A stretch of 64,000 bases of DNA, from NCBI RefSeq assembly GCF_000801955.1, contig NZ_JSZO01000019.1, forward strand, positions 114,665 through 178,664, given 5' to 3'. A program made the position numbers and the translations under genes. Positions 24,027 to 33,527 of the stretch are shown here, piece by piece. Under the pieces are notes generated by a model, which worked only from the letters and a program-made list of their open reading frames with translations, was not told the DNA's origin and did not search any database. Origin of the DNA: Ralstonia sp. A12. GTDB lineage: Bacteria; Pseudomonadota; Gammaproteobacteria; Burkholderiales; Burkholderiaceae. Every line of letters starts with the position of its first letter. The first letter of the stretch is position 1.

Positions 24027-26693
24027 ATGCTGACCGACATCGAAATCCAAGCGCTGTTCGACAAACATAACGTGCCGGAAGCGGGGCGCCTTCGCATCCA
24101 GGCAATTCGCCACGAGCCTCCGGGCAGGCGAGCCGACGGGGGCTCACGAAGTCAAACCATCCGCTATTGCAGCAAGAAGATGGGGTTCGTTGTAGAGGCT
24201 GAGAGTTACGAAGGCGAATATGCAGCCCTAGTCACATGGGAGCACGACCCCGACGTCTATGAAATATATGGCCAGCCCCCTCACAAGCTGAAGCTGAGCT
24301 ACCGAGGTACGAACGGTCGCACCATTTCCCATATGACCACCCCTGACTTCTTCCTGATTGGGAAGGAGGGGTTCACGTTCGTCGAGTGCAAATTACAGAA
24401 GACGCTGCTCGAGCTGGCGGTCAAGCAACCGTCTCGGTGGGTGCGGACCGACGACGGGATGTGGACGTCCCCACCAGCGCAAGACGCTGCCGCCGAACTG
24501 GGGTGTTCGTTCCGTGTCAGGTCATCCCAGGAGAATGACTGGACCCTGATCGAGAATCTTCAGTTCTTGCGCGATTTCTATGTCCGGTCTGCACAGCCGG
24601 AGGCGTCAGAGCTAGAGGCTCTGTCCGAACTGATCGCAAACGCCACGTGGCGAACCACGCAGGAGATCTTGGCCGCCGGCATCAGTGCCGACACCTTGTA
24701 TGCAGCCATCGTTTCCGGCTCAGTCTATTTCGATCTTACCGCGCAGCGTCTGACACGTACGGAGGAGGCCACGATATTCCGCGATGCGGATGCTGCGCGG
24801 GCGTACGCGACTTTCTCGCAGACTAAGCAGCTAGATTGGAACAACCGTGTCCAAACGACGCTGTCTCTGCACCCCGGCACGACATTCAAGTGGGATGGGC
24901 GAGAGTGGGAGATCCTCAACTTAGGTGATGACGGTATCGCGGCGCGATGCATAGATGCGGAAGGGAAGTCCGCACGCCTTATCGAACTCACACACGATCA
25001 CCTCTCGAAACTTGCATCCAAGGGAAAGATCGTCCCCAACGCAGATCGCACAAGGGCGGTGGAAAGCGAGGCCGCCGAACGCCTCCGCCGATTTGGACCA
25101 GCAGCACAGCGTCGGGCCATTTGGCGGCACGAGGTTCTCTTCGGCATGCCGTCAAAAGACAACCCCCACACTAACGCCGTGCCCCGGACTCGGGCCTATT
25201 GGCTCGCAGAATACCGGCGCGCGCAGTGGCTGTACGGCTACGGTTTGATTGGACTGGTCCCCAACTGGCAGCAGCGACAGGGGAACAAGACCCGCAAGCT
25301 GGACCAAGAAGTTATCGAGATCTTGGGCGCCAACGTCAGTGAGCGGTATGGCGACAACAGGCGTCGAACGAGCGCACAGATCTATAGCACTGTGCGGCTC
25401 CGTTGCATCGAGCAAGGTCTTACTCCGCCCTCAAGGAAAACGGTGTCAGCCGAAATCAAACGCGTCCGTACGATCGAGGTTGAACGAAAGCGACTTGGGG
25501 CACGTGGCGCGTACGAGTTAGAGCCCATCCAAGACCATCGGCTCAGTTATACGACCCCAGTACACGGAACGCACCCGTTCCATACAGCGCACATTGACCA
25601 CACTCCGCTGTCCATCAGGCTATTGGACGAAACGCTGACCCACCACGTGCAGACGGTTTGGCTCACCTTGATGCTCGATGCTTACTCGCGGACTGTGCTT
25701 GGCTACTACCTGAGTTTCGATGCTCCCTCGCGCATAGCATGCATGATGGTCATACGTGATTGCGTCCGGCGCCAGAGCCGCTTGCCGCAGTTCATCGTGA
25801 CAGATCATGGCCCGGAGTTCGGCTCCGAATACTATGAAAAGCTCCTGGCGGGGGCCTACGTCGACAAGAAGTCCCGCCAGGCGAGCAGACCTCGCCAGGG
25901 CTCTGTTATCGAGCGCTTCTTCGGAACCACCGAAAAGGTTCTCCTGCGTGGCCTGCAAGGCAACACCGAGGCCGAACGTCAGTTCAGAAAGGTCAGCCGA
26001 GAGGTGTCCCCTGCGCGCCGTGCAATCTGGACATACGAGAAGCTGAAATGCCGCCTCGAAGAGTATTTTTTCTCTGTCTACCCCAACCATCACCACACTA
26101 CGCTGAACTGCACACCTCGGCACCAGTTTATGCATGGCATCGCGGTTGGCGGCGAGCGCGCGCACATGCGCGGCCTCTATACGCGCGATTTCATCATCGG
26201 ACTGGGGCTTACCACTGCAAAGGGAACAGCCCGAGTTGGCCCTCGTGGGGTGAAGATCAACTACACGTGGTTCTCAGGTCCTGCGCTGGCAGATCTCTCG
26301 TTGCGCGGCCGAGATGTCCCAGTGCGCTACGACCCGTTCAATGCAGGAGTTGCACATGTGAGTGTGAGAGGTAAATGGGAGGAGGTCCAATCAGAATACT
26401 TCCATGTATTCAAGGGGCGCACTCTCCGCGAAATCGAACTCGCCAGCGTGCTCATACGACTGGAAAAGCGGTTTGGCAATCGCCAGCGAGATGTAGACGC
26501 CGCAGACGTTGCTGCATTCCTTCTATCCGCCGAATCGGACGAAGCGCTTGCGCGGCGAAGGCTTCATGACAAAGAGCAACACGCATCCTCTTCGTATGCG
26601 TCTGAGGAGCCTTCCGTGGCTCACACCGCCTCGACCAATTCCTCGCAGGCGTGGCTCGAGTACCAACCGAAGGCACTGGGAGACCTGGAATGA
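24027..26693 (+). CDS. tnsAB: TnsA-TnsB fusion transposase
   Basis: An 888-residue fusion. The N-terminal part is a TnsA-type endonuclease: TPDFFLIGKEGFTFVECKLQ gives the D...ExK active site that nicks the 5' ends. The TnsB part follows, with a DDE integrase: HIDHTPL (first Asp), FIVTDHGPEFG (second Asp) and GSVIERFFGT (Glu). ATG at 24027 has GGGAG upstream. Separate TnsA and TnsB are the Tn7 norm; fusions occur in several Tn7-like lineages, including some CRISPR-associated ones. Fusion retains cut-and-paste transposition. The stop overlaps tnsC. Confidence 0.9.
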   Translation: MLTDIEIQALFDKHNVPEAGRLRIQAIRHEPPGRRADGGSRSQTIRYCSKKMGFVVEAESYEGEYAALVTWEHDPDVYEIYGQPPHKLKLSYRGTNGRTISHMTTPDFFLIGKEGFTFVECKLQKTLLELAVKQPSRWVRTDDGMWTSPPAQDAAAELGCSFRVRSSQENDWTLIENLQFLRDFYVRSAQPEASELEALSELIANATWRTTQEILAAGISADTLYAAIVSGSVYFDLTAQRLTRTEEATIFRDADAARAYATFSQTKQLDWNNRVQTTLSLHPGTTFKWDGREWEILNLGDDGIAARCIDAEGKSARLIELTHDHLSKLASKGKIVPNADRTRAVESEAAERLRRFGPAAQRRAIWRHEVLFGMPSKDNPHTNAVPRTRAYWLAEYRRAQWLYGYGLIGLVPNWQQRQGNKTRKLDQEVIEILGANVSERYGDNRRRTSAQIYSTVRLRCIEQGLTPPSRKTVSAEIKRVRTIEVERKRLGARGAYELEPIQDHRLSYTTPVHGTHPFHTAHIDHTPLSIRLLDETLTHHVQTVWLTLMLDAYSRTVLGYYLSFDAPSRIACMMVIRDCVRRQSRLPQFIVTDHGPEFGSEYYEKLLAGAYVDKKSRQASRPRQGSVIERFFGTTEKVLLRGLQGNTEAERQFRKVSREVSPARRAIWTYEKLKCRLEEYFFSVYPNHHHTTLNCTPRHQFMHGIAVGGERAHMRGLYTRDFIIGLGLTTAKGTARVGPRGVKINYTWFSGPALADLSLRGRDVPVRYDPFNAGVAHVSVRGKWEEVQSEYFHVFKGRTLREIELASVLIRLEKRFGNRQRDVDAADVAAFLLSAESDEALARRRLHDKEQHASSSYASEEPSVAHTASTNSSQAWLEYQPKALGDLE

Positions 26694-27823
26694 AACTACG
26701 TGTCCCAAGCCTTGAGGAAATGGAAGCGCTGCGGGCGTACGACGCGAAGAAAATCATGCACCCGAGGCTGCGCGACCTAACGGACGAACTGAACAACCTC
26801 CTTCATCCAGCGACCGATGAATGCGTGTTCGTGATGACAGGGCCAAGCGGCGTTGGCAAGTCCACTGTTGTGGGCTCTTTCGTTCGAGCGTACCAAAAGC
26901 TTCACCTGGAGCGCATGCTCGCTGATCCGAACTTTGTGCCGGTGGTGTCGCTGCGACTGCCGGCCCCGGTCGCAGGCGAATTCAACTGGAAGGACACTTT
27001 CATCCGATTGCTAACAGCCTTCGATGAACCTCTTGTTGGTCGAAAAAGCGCGGGCAGGCTGCACCTGGAGCTCGATGGAGAGCGAATCACCAACGCCACA
27101 AAGCTCGTACGCGAAGAGCTTCGACGTGCCGTCGAAAACTGCGTCAAGCACCGAGGCACGTTACTGCTCATCATCGATGAGGCGAGCCACCTTTTCATCA
27201 CCAAAAACAAAGATACCTACCTGCTGCAGTTCGAACTGCTGAAATCGCTTGCCAATGAGTTCAACATCTTGATCCTGCTAGTTGGCGCATACGACCTGCT
27301 GAAGATCGACGGGTTCAACGGTCAACTGACCCGTCGCACTCGGCCGATTCACTTCGGGCGTTATACCGTGCGCGATCTCGAACGAATGGACTCGTATGGC
27401 AAAGGCTTTGTCGACATCGTGACCAGTTTGCTCGATGCGATGCCGATCCCATACGAGGCGTGCCTGAAAAGCCGTCCTGACTATTTTCTGATGAACTCGT
27501 TGGGGTGCACAGGGCATCTGAAAGCTTGGCTGCGCCGCTGCCTCCAAGAGGCGTACGGGACAGGCAGCAAGATGGTGACGGCCAAGATAGTGGAACGCAA
27601 ACGGGAGCCAAACAGGCGGCTCAAGCTCATGGCTGAAGAGAACCAGCTCGGTGAGAGAAATCTGGAGGATATAGACAACCAAGAGGTCGCCAGCCTGATG
27701 GGCTTCGATGTAGCGCCCACGCTGTCCGGGTCATATCCGGTAGTGGAATCGGCCAAGCGAGGGCGCAGAAGACCAGGCACACGCAATCCGTCGAGGGATC
27801 CGGTCGGAGGGCTGCTGCCATGA
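26690..27823 (+). CDS. tnsC: TnsC-like AAA+ transposition ATPase
   Basis: A 377-residue AAA+ protein. Walker A is GPSGVGKST near residue 52, and Walker B is LLLIIDEASHLF near residue 165, followed by a sensor-like LLVGAYDLL. In Tn7-type elements TnsC forms ATP-dependent filaments on target DNA and links the target selector to the transposase. The start overlaps tnsAB by four bases and the stop overlaps tniQ by four. The C-terminal tail is basic and Arg-rich, suitable for contact with the transposase. TniB is an equivalent name in related elements. Confidence 0.85.
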   Translation: MKLRVPSLEEMEALRAYDAKKIMHPRLRDLTDELNNLLHPATDECVFVMTGPSGVGKSTVVGSFVRAYQKLHLERMLADPNFVPVVSLRLPAPVAGEFNWKDTFIRLLTAFDEPLVGRKSAGRLHLELDGERITNATKLVREELRRAVENCVKHRGTLLLIIDEASHLFITKNKDTYLLQFELLKSLANEFNILILLVGAYDLLKIDGFNGQLTRRTRPIHFGRYTVRDLERMDSYGKGFVDIVTSLLDAMPIPYEACLKSRPDYFLMNSLGCTGHLKAWLRRCLQEAYGTGSKMVTAKIVERKREPNRRLKLMAEENQLGERNLEDIDNQEVASLMGFDVAPTLSGSYPVVESAKRGRRRPGTRNPSRDPVGGLLP

Positions 27824-29208
27824 TTGATTCGCTCAACTTGGATTTCGACGAAGATTGGGTACCGCCCGCACGAAGTCGTCTTGTTACGCTCAAACCGATG
27901 GGAGCGGGCACGCAGATGCTGGAGAGCGTCAGCAGCCTGCTGGTTCGCATTGCACGTGCGCACACGGTCAAGCCGTTGGATCTACTGAATCGGGAGATCG
28001 TGCCGCGCACCGACATACAGTTGCGCAGGCCGAGCAGCAGCTTCGTCAACACTCATGCAAAAACGGCAAACGGGCTAGGTAAGTACGCACATGAGATTGT
28101 CGACGCCCTAGAACAATTGACAGGTCAGACTGGCCTCGCATCATGCTCGTTCTTGCCGTGGCGAGAGCTCCTCGCATCGAACGGTAACTCGTTGCTGCAT
28201 GCTCGACCGTGCTGGTGTCCAACCTGTTTTCAGGAGTGGCGGGCTGCGGGTCATGAACCGTACTTCCCGCTCGCATGGTTCTGCGAGCAGGTGGCCGTAT
28301 GCCCGGCTCACGAGCGCCCTCTGATTGACTGCTGCACTGTATGCGGTCGACAGCAACCCTTTGTGACTCGGCATGCCTATCTCGACTACTGCTCGTATTG
28401 TGGGGAATGGTTGGGCAAAAAGAATCCTGCCAATCGCAAGACCTCGGTGCTTCCTCAACATGCCATTGCGCGGGCTAAGGCAATAGGAGAGCTCATTGTC
28501 GTTGGGCAAACGCCCGAAGCTTTGACATTGGGGGCGCACGGCCGGCACGTAGCCGTCATCACGACTCTAGTGCAGCGGTACTTTGGGGGCGTCAGGGTAG
28601 AGGCGGAGCGTCGTTTAGGAGTGAGACCTCGCGCCCTGCACAGTTGGCTGGGCAAACATAAATTGCTGTCGCTCAAGTCGCTGCTTGAATTGTCCGAGCG
28701 GGTTGGCGTAAGCCCCGTAACGCTGCTTCGGAACGATCCAACGACTACGCTTGACCTAAGTCAGCGGACGCCCATGAAGCCAATCAAGCACCGGCCACCA
28801 GTTAGCAAGCGGCGCTTGGATGATCTGAGAAAGCTACTGGACGGCATCGCTCGAAACGGGCCGCACCACCTTGCGCTAACCGATGTCGCCAAGACGCTGG
28901 GCGAGAAGTACACGTTCCTGCGTTATCGGTGTCCGGACGAATGCGCGAGAATTTCTGCAGCCCATCTGAAATTCAAGTCGGACAACTCTGAAGCCAAGCT
29001 GGCCGCGAGTGTGACCCAAAGCCGGAAAATCATGATGCGACTACTGTCGTCGAAGCAGCGCATCACACGGAAGATCGTGAGGGCAGAGCTGGCAGCTCAC
29101 CGCATTTCAATTGCGTGCCCCGAGGTTCGGGCCGCACTGCGGCGTGCGGTCTCGGATTTCGTGAGCACAGAGAGGCTAAGGAGGAAAGTTATAGCGCAAC
29201 GTCAATGA
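27820..29208 (+). CDS. tniQ: TniQ/TnsD-like target-site selector
   Basis: A 462-residue TniQ-family protein. It has several zinc knuckles, CWCPTCFQEW, CPAHERPLIDCCTVCG and YLDYCSYCGEW, in the order of the TniQ/TnsD domain. After these come helix-turn-helix-like regions and a basic C terminus (AERRLGVRPRALHSWL). The length is similar to site-specific TnsD proteins, not the short TniQ of many CRISPR-associated elements. It most likely recognises a fixed attachment site. Which one is unknown; tRNA genes are a possible target given the flanking tRNA-Ala (inference). Confidence 0.8.
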   Translation: MIDSLNLDFDEDWVPPARSRLVTLKPMGAGTQMLESVSSLLVRIARAHTVKPLDLLNREIVPRTDIQLRRPSSSFVNTHAKTANGLGKYAHEIVDALEQLTGQTGLASCSFLPWRELLASNGNSLLHARPCWCPTCFQEWRAAGHEPYFPLAWFCEQVAVCPAHERPLIDCCTVCGRQQPFVTRHAYLDYCSYCGEWLGKKNPANRKTSVLPQHAIARAKAIGELIVVGQTPEALTLGAHGRHVAVITTLVQRYFGGVRVEAERRLGVRPRALHSWLGKHKLLSLKSLLELSERVGVSPVTLLRNDPTTTLDLSQRTPMKPIKHRPPVSKRRLDDLRKLLDGIARNGPHHLALTDVAKTLGEKYTFLRYRCPDECARISAAHLKFKSDNSEAKLAASVTQSRKIMMRLLSSKQRITRKIVRAELAAHRISIACPEVRAALRRAVSDFVSTERLRRKVIAQRQ

Positions 29209-29213
29209 CAGCT

Positions 29214-29248
29214 GCGTAGCGCCGACAACCGTAGGGTCGGCGCTACGC
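29214..29248. terminator. Terminator after tniQ
   Basis: A 13-bp perfect stem, GCGTAGCGCCGAC and its complement, with a 9-base loop follows the tniQ stop at once. It lacks a long T run but is stable enough to end or slow transcription between the transposition genes and the cargo. Confidence 0.6.
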
Positions 29249-29305
29249 TCGTCGGATAACATTTCGTCAACTTCCACAGCAGCATGACGAGACATCGAGA
29301 CGTGC

Positions 29306-30658
29306 ATGACGGTAACTATCTTCTTCTCCTGGCAAGCTGATCGTTCAACGCGGGTGTGCCGAAATCTGCAGGAAAGAGCCCTAGAGCGAGCCATCACGAA
29401 CATCGGCCAGGAGGCCGACCTCCAGAACGCGAACCGCGAAGACTTCGTTCTCGATCGAGATACAAAAGATGAGCCAGGACATCCTCCGGTCGCTGCAACG
29501 ATCTTTAGAAAAATAGACGCCGCTGCGGTCTTTGTTCCCGACTTCACCTTTGTGGGAACTCGAACCGATGGACGCTCAACACCGAACCCCAATGTCTTGG
29601 TTGAGTACGGCTGGGCGCTTAAATCCTTGGGGCATAGGAGGATCGTCCCTATCTTCAACACCGCATTCGGCGGATCGATGGAGGCAAACCTTCCGTTCGA
29701 CCTGCGGCATCTTCGGCATCCAATTACTTATCATTGCCCTGAAGACGCTGACGAAGCGACTCGAAAGGTGGCTCGGGAACAGTTAGCAAAGGAGCTCACT
29801 CGGGCGATTGGCTTAGTACTATCGGCACACGCCGTCAACACGCCGATTGCCGACGTGCCAGCTGCCTGGAGGTATGTCGAACAAAGCAAGGCCTGGCGGA
29901 CGCGCCTCATCCGATTGGATAGCGGTGAAGAGGAGCAATGCCCGCGCCTGATGGGACCAAAGCTGCAGCTATCTATTCGCCCGCAACGACGAACTTCCAT
30001 CAAGGTCGGGGAGCTAGTCGAGCGAATGGAGCGACTCCAACTGGAGCTGCCTCTATTTGGGAAGAACGCGCTGGCAAAGCTGGCAAGGAACGAATACGGC
30101 GTATGTCGCTATGTGGTCGACACGCCCACGCCTGTAAAGCCGAGTCTTCCCAGGAGGATCGCTGATCGCATTTTGCCTGGACGATGGATCGTGAAGCAGG
30201 AGCCAACGTATGACGCCTTCACGCAGATTTATCCCGACGGAGAGATGTGGCTGGTTGACTACGATGCACTTCGCTTCCCGATCGACGATGAGATTCGCCC
30301 CATCGTTCCCGACGTCGAGGCACGGTTTGTTTCCATTTTGGACCAGGCTCGCGCGACACTCCGACTTTTGGGGATGCATGAGCCTTACGAGGTGGTTGCT
30401 ACTATCCTCGGTATTGGTAGCCGTGTCTTGCCATTAATGGACGAAGACGGTGAGCTGACGGGCAAACACACACCGGGAACCGACGAGGTTGAGATCAGAA
30501 GAGAGCTTTCTGTCGGGAGCGAGTCAGAAAGATCGCTGGACTGCCTGATGCCGTTGTTTGATGCGCTCTGGGAGTCGCTACATAGCAAGCGCCCTGACTA
30601 CTACAATCGGCTCGCCGCTCGGAAGGAATCGAGCATACGGGCTGAGGTGCGCGCTTAG
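29306..30658 (+). CDS. TIR-like nucleotide-binding protein, likely defence effector
   Basis: A 450-residue protein. The N-terminal 160 residues follow a TIR-like Rossmann pattern I know from defence islands: IFFSWQADRSTRVCR, LDRDTKDEPGHPPVAATIF, KIDAAAVFVPDFTF, NPNVLVEYGWALKSLG, RRIVPIFN and LPFDLRHLRHPITY. The E of VLVEYGW is the usual catalytic or nucleotide-contact position. Such domains can hydrolyse NAD. The C-terminal 290 residues are unrecognised and may sense infection. It is the first cargo gene after the transposition operon. Confidence 0.65.
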   Translation: MTVTIFFSWQADRSTRVCRNLQERALERAITNIGQEADLQNANREDFVLDRDTKDEPGHPPVAATIFRKIDAAAVFVPDFTFVGTRTDGRSTPNPNVLVEYGWALKSLGHRRIVPIFNTAFGGSMEANLPFDLRHLRHPITYHCPEDADEATRKVAREQLAKELTRAIGLVLSAHAVNTPIADVPAAWRYVEQSKAWRTRLIRLDSGEEEQCPRLMGPKLQLSIRPQRRTSIKVGELVERMERLQLELPLFGKNALAKLARNEYGVCRYVVDTPTPVKPSLPRRIADRILPGRWIVKQEPTYDAFTQIYPDGEMWLVDYDALRFPIDDEIRPIVPDVEARFVSILDQARATLRLLGMHEPYEVVATILGIGSRVLPLMDEDGELTGKHTPGTDEVEIRRELSVGSESERSLDCLMPLFDALWESLHSKRPDYYNRLAARKESSIRAEVRA

Positions 30659-30732
30659 CTATCTCGCCCGTTAATACACCGTGAGGAGCGGCAAACGACC
30701 ACAGCCCTCCAATGAGATCGCAACTCCGAGGC

Positions 30733-31710
30733 TTACCCGCCCGATGGGGCCGCACTTTCTTGAGGCGGCAGCAAAGACTCAACTTGCTCACTGTTCCTGA
30801 TACCAAAGGGGATATGAACACATGGCAAGGTCCGTGCAGCAGATTCCAGGTGCAGGCGCTGATCATCGAAGAATATGTGCGGCTGCAAGACCTCCAATAC
30901 CAACCGCTTCTCCACGCCGCCCAGAAAAAACGCTTCGTTGACTGAGATACCCCAATGACGCATCGTGTTGACAACCCGTTCGTGGGCTGGCGCGTTTCGC
31001 GCGGTGACAATCGAAACACTCAACTTGCGTCTATATGACACATCCTTTTCCCGGCGCTCCGATTCGATTGCCTGAATCACAGCGAGTTTTTTGAGAAAGG
31101 GCGCCAAAGGGCCAGGATTGTGCGGCACGTGGATATGCTGCTGTTCGTGACGGTGAAATGCGTCCAGCTCTCCTGCATGGAAAACCGCCTCCGCTGCGTC
31201 GTCCGCGATGACACCATCGAAGTCAAAAGCGATGCGCAGTTCATCGGACTCAGTGTCTGCCGATAGAACACCACCGAGCACTTGACCGGCAGGATGGCCT
31301 CCAAGTATCGCCTGCCTGACGTCGGTTTGATTGGCGGATAGGAACAGACTGATACTCAGCGGTTCAATGTAGCGCTGCGGGGCGCCCCCTTGCAGAAACA
31401 GTGCCCGGCTTATGTTGAGGTGGTGCGCCTTGATCGACTCCATCACCCGCATGCCCGTGTCGGGATCATTCCTTGAGAGCAGGATCACTTCGACTAGCGG
31501 ATCCTCTGGACGCAGCTCGTTGAGTGACAGTAGCCGCCTAATGAACGGAAAGGCAACGCCAGGGCGCAAGAGAACGTTTTGATGCTCTCGTTGATAGTCG
31601 CGATAGGCTTCCTCGCCTTCGCTCCGGAAGATGCGATCGGACTCGTCTAAGTCAAATAGAGCACTGGATGCTAGACCGATTACCAGTCGAGTTGTCAGAT
31701 CGTAGGACAC
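30733..31710 (-). CDS. Cytosolic 5'-nucleotidase I (NT5C1-like), HAD superfamily
   Basis: A 325-residue protein. HAD motif I is IAFDFDGVIADD; a later SIVTARNAPAHERV supplies motif II, and GGVEKRLVLEVLQPHIFFDDQ motifs III/IV. The N-terminal part YVSYDLTTRLVIGLASSALFDL and EVILLSRNDPDTGMRV resembles cN-I (AMP-preferring) nucleotidases. GTG at 31710 is favoured because GGAGG precedes it by five bases; a TTG or GTG slightly upstream has no ribosome site. Probable reaction: dephosphorylation of nucleoside monophosphates. In this setting it could deplete nucleotides during phage attack (inference). Confidence 0.75.
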   Translation of the reverse strand: MSYDLTTRLVIGLASSALFDLDESDRIFRSEGEEAYRDYQREHQNVLLRPGVAFPFIRRLLSLNELRPEDPLVEVILLSRNDPDTGMRVMESIKAHHLNISRALFLQGGAPQRYIEPLSISLFLSANQTDVRQAILGGHPAGQVLGGVLSADTESDELRIAFDFDGVIADDAAEAVFHAGELDAFHRHEQQHIHVPHNPGPLAPFLKKLAVIQAIESERREKDVSYRRKLSVSIVTARNAPAHERVVNTMRHWGISVNEAFFLGGVEKRLVLEVLQPHIFFDDQRLHLESAARTLPCVHIPFGIRNSEQVESLLPPQESAAPSGG

Positions 31711-31899
31711 ATATACCTCCACCAAAACGCAACGATAAGATCCAACTTCAAACCGACGTCAGAATAGTCGGGTATATTTCTCGAATGATATCCCGCTGGA
31801 ACAGACTGGCGATGAGGAAAGTCATCTAACGCGAGGATGCACTCCTCACGGAGGTTTATCACCTGTCATTCTCTGGGCCAGCGACACCGCCATTTCGAT

Positions 31900-32943
31900 A
31901 TGCCCACTCTACGTATAAACGGTCGAGACGCCGGCCCACATAAAGCTACGACTCAACCCAATCTGGGTTCTCGGACCGTGCTGACAAATAGTCACTGGGA
32001 ATACGTTTCACTTTGGCTCCGGCGAGAGCGAAAAAATGCCGCCCTATTTTACTGGCAGCAAGCCCAAACATTTGCACAAGCCGCAGAAGGCATGCCGGTT
32101 AGCTCGGCGCCGCTGCTTTGGTACTACACCTTCATGAACGCCACGAAAGCGTTACTTTCGGCTAAGTCTGTGGTCTTCGACGAGCACCACGGAGTCAGGG
32201 CGCACAACATACGAACCTCGTCGGGGAAGATCACTCTGTCAAACGAGGGCATCAGAGTCATGCAGCGAGGTATCGCCCCGTCGTTGTCAGCGTATCTTCA
32301 AGAGGCAGAAACAGGCGACCGTCACAGCCTAGAAGAATTACTGTTTAACTTGCCTTATATTCATCGAACGTTTTGCCTCACCTACAAGAGCCAAAAAGAC
32401 CTGTTCATACCTCTAACAGACTGTCGATTTGAGTTCGATTCAAATTTAAACGCAGCATATTTTTCGGCAAAATTATCCAAAGATTTCTCCGGCCCCTCAT
32501 ACATTCGACGTCTTCCAGCCTCACTTATTGAGAATCCACAAGTTAATGACGGTCGATCCATCAGATCAATTGATGAGGTAACGCTGACGAGCCACGTTGC
32601 TCGCACTTCAGCACAGATTTCGTTGATTGCTGACCTATGGAAGAAGCTTCGCCCCGACTTGAACTACATTGCCGGCGCGCAAACGCTTTGGTATGTGAAA
32701 GCCATTGTCCCCGGCCCCACTCGTCTGATGCGCTCACCGCTGACTTGCACGTTGTTGGCTATGCATCGATTGAGCGAGGTATGTCGCTATCGCCCCATGG
32801 AGCTCGCAGCATTCTTAAATGGCCAAAAGAACTGGCTGCTCACTGAGTTCATTCGTATGGCGCCCACCCAGTTCATTGACGAGCTATCTGCTGAACTGAC
32901 AGGTCAGCAGTTTATGGTGCCAAACGTAAGGCCGGCGAGCTAG
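31900..32943 (+). CDS. YaaC-family protein
   Basis: A 347-residue protein with the YaaC pattern: WEYVSLWLRRERKNAALFYWQQAQTFAQAA, then PLLWYYTFMNATKALL. YaaC proteins are helical, poorly characterised, and often found in defence islands or beside nucleotide-metabolism genes. The ATG at 31900 is the most likely start; no strong ribosome site is seen. A nucleoside deoxyribosyltransferase follows 14 bases after the stop. It is divergent from the 5'-nucleotidase, making a cluster of nucleotide-related genes. Confidence 0.65.
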   Translation: MPTLRINGRDAGPHKATTQPNLGSRTVLTNSHWEYVSLWLRRERKNAALFYWQQAQTFAQAAEGMPVSSAPLLWYYTFMNATKALLSAKSVVFDEHHGVRAHNIRTSSGKITLSNEGIRVMQRGIAPSLSAYLQEAETGDRHSLEELLFNLPYIHRTFCLTYKSQKDLFIPLTDCRFEFDSNLNAAYFSAKLSKDFSGPSYIRRLPASLIENPQVNDGRSIRSIDEVTLTSHVARTSAQISLIADLWKKLRPDLNYIAGAQTLWYVKAIVPGPTRLMRSPLTCTLLAMHRLSEVCRYRPMELAAFLNGQKNWLLTEFIRMAPTQFIDELSAELTGQQFMVPNVRPAS

Positions 32944-32957
32944 TGAGGGACTCACGA

Positions 32958-33527
32958 ATGAACATCTATATCGCCTGTGGACTTACTCACGTCCCAAGAG
33001 ATGAGTTTTCGAGCTACGTCGGTCTGGTGGAGGGTCTTGCAAGCCTGCTGACCACTCACCTCCATGCCCAAGTACGCTACGCGCTGAAAGATAGCGATCC
33101 GCAGCTCGCCGAAAAACCATTCGCGGATCGAGCTCGTCTCTGCTACTTGTGGGACAAAGATATGGTCGAGTGGGCAGATGTCATCGTGGCCGAAGCGAGT
33201 TTCCCCTCCACAGGGCTAGGCATCGAACTGCAACTCGCTTGCTCACGCGGTATCCCAGTTGTTCTCGCCTTTAAGCTAGAGGATGGGCATCGAGCAAAGC
33301 CGGTGCAGTACGAAACCGCTGATCATCAAATTCATGATCTTCAGCTTGGCGACGGCTATGTTTCCCTGATGGCACTTGGACTTCCAAATCTGTTTGGCAT
33401 TTTGCCTTACACCAATCCTGGACATCTATGGCTCGAGCTTCACGCAATGCTCGAGACATTGAGGCGACCACAAGCTACTGAGAACAGCGGACTTCCGACA
33501 GGTAGTCCGCAGATGCCTAGCGAGTAA
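32958..33527 (+). CDS. Nucleoside 2-deoxyribosyltransferase-like protein
   Basis: A 189-residue protein of the NDT/DNPH1 fold. It starts MNIYIACGLTHVPRDEF, has LWDKDMVEWADVIVAEASFPSTGLGIELQLACSRGIPV, where the E of VAEASFPS aligns with the catalytic Glu and STGLGIE with the nucleotide loop. These enzymes cleave or exchange the glycosidic bond of deoxynucleosides or their monophosphates. GAGGG lies about nine bases upstream of ATG 32958. Immediately after a YaaC gene, as a probable operon. NDT-like proteins are also effectors in type II retrons, but the reverse transcriptase here is 2 kb away and on the other strand. Confidence 0.75.
   Translation: MNIYIACGLTHVPRDEFSSYVGLVEGLASLLTTHLHAQVRYALKDSDPQLAEKPFADRARLCYLWDKDMVEWADVIVAEASFPSTGLGIELQLACSRGIPVVLAFKLEDGHRAKPVQYETADHQIHDLQLGDGYVSLMALGLPNLFGILPYTNPGHLWLELHAMLETLRRPQATENSGLPTGSPQMPSE

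Larger units (their letters stand above)
23405..29208 (+). mobile_element. Tn7-like transposition module (tnsAB-tnsC-tniQ)
   Basis: Three plus-strand genes overlap by ATGA: a fused TnsA-TnsB, a TnsC-like ATPase and a TniQ/TnsD-like target selector, preceded by repeat sites typical of the tns-proximal end. No Cascade or Cas12k gene is visible, so targeting probably depends on TniQ. The far end cannot be located: no inverse copy of the repeat motif was found by eye up to 38.3 kb. The defence-like genes to the right are the probable cargo. Confidence 0.75.
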
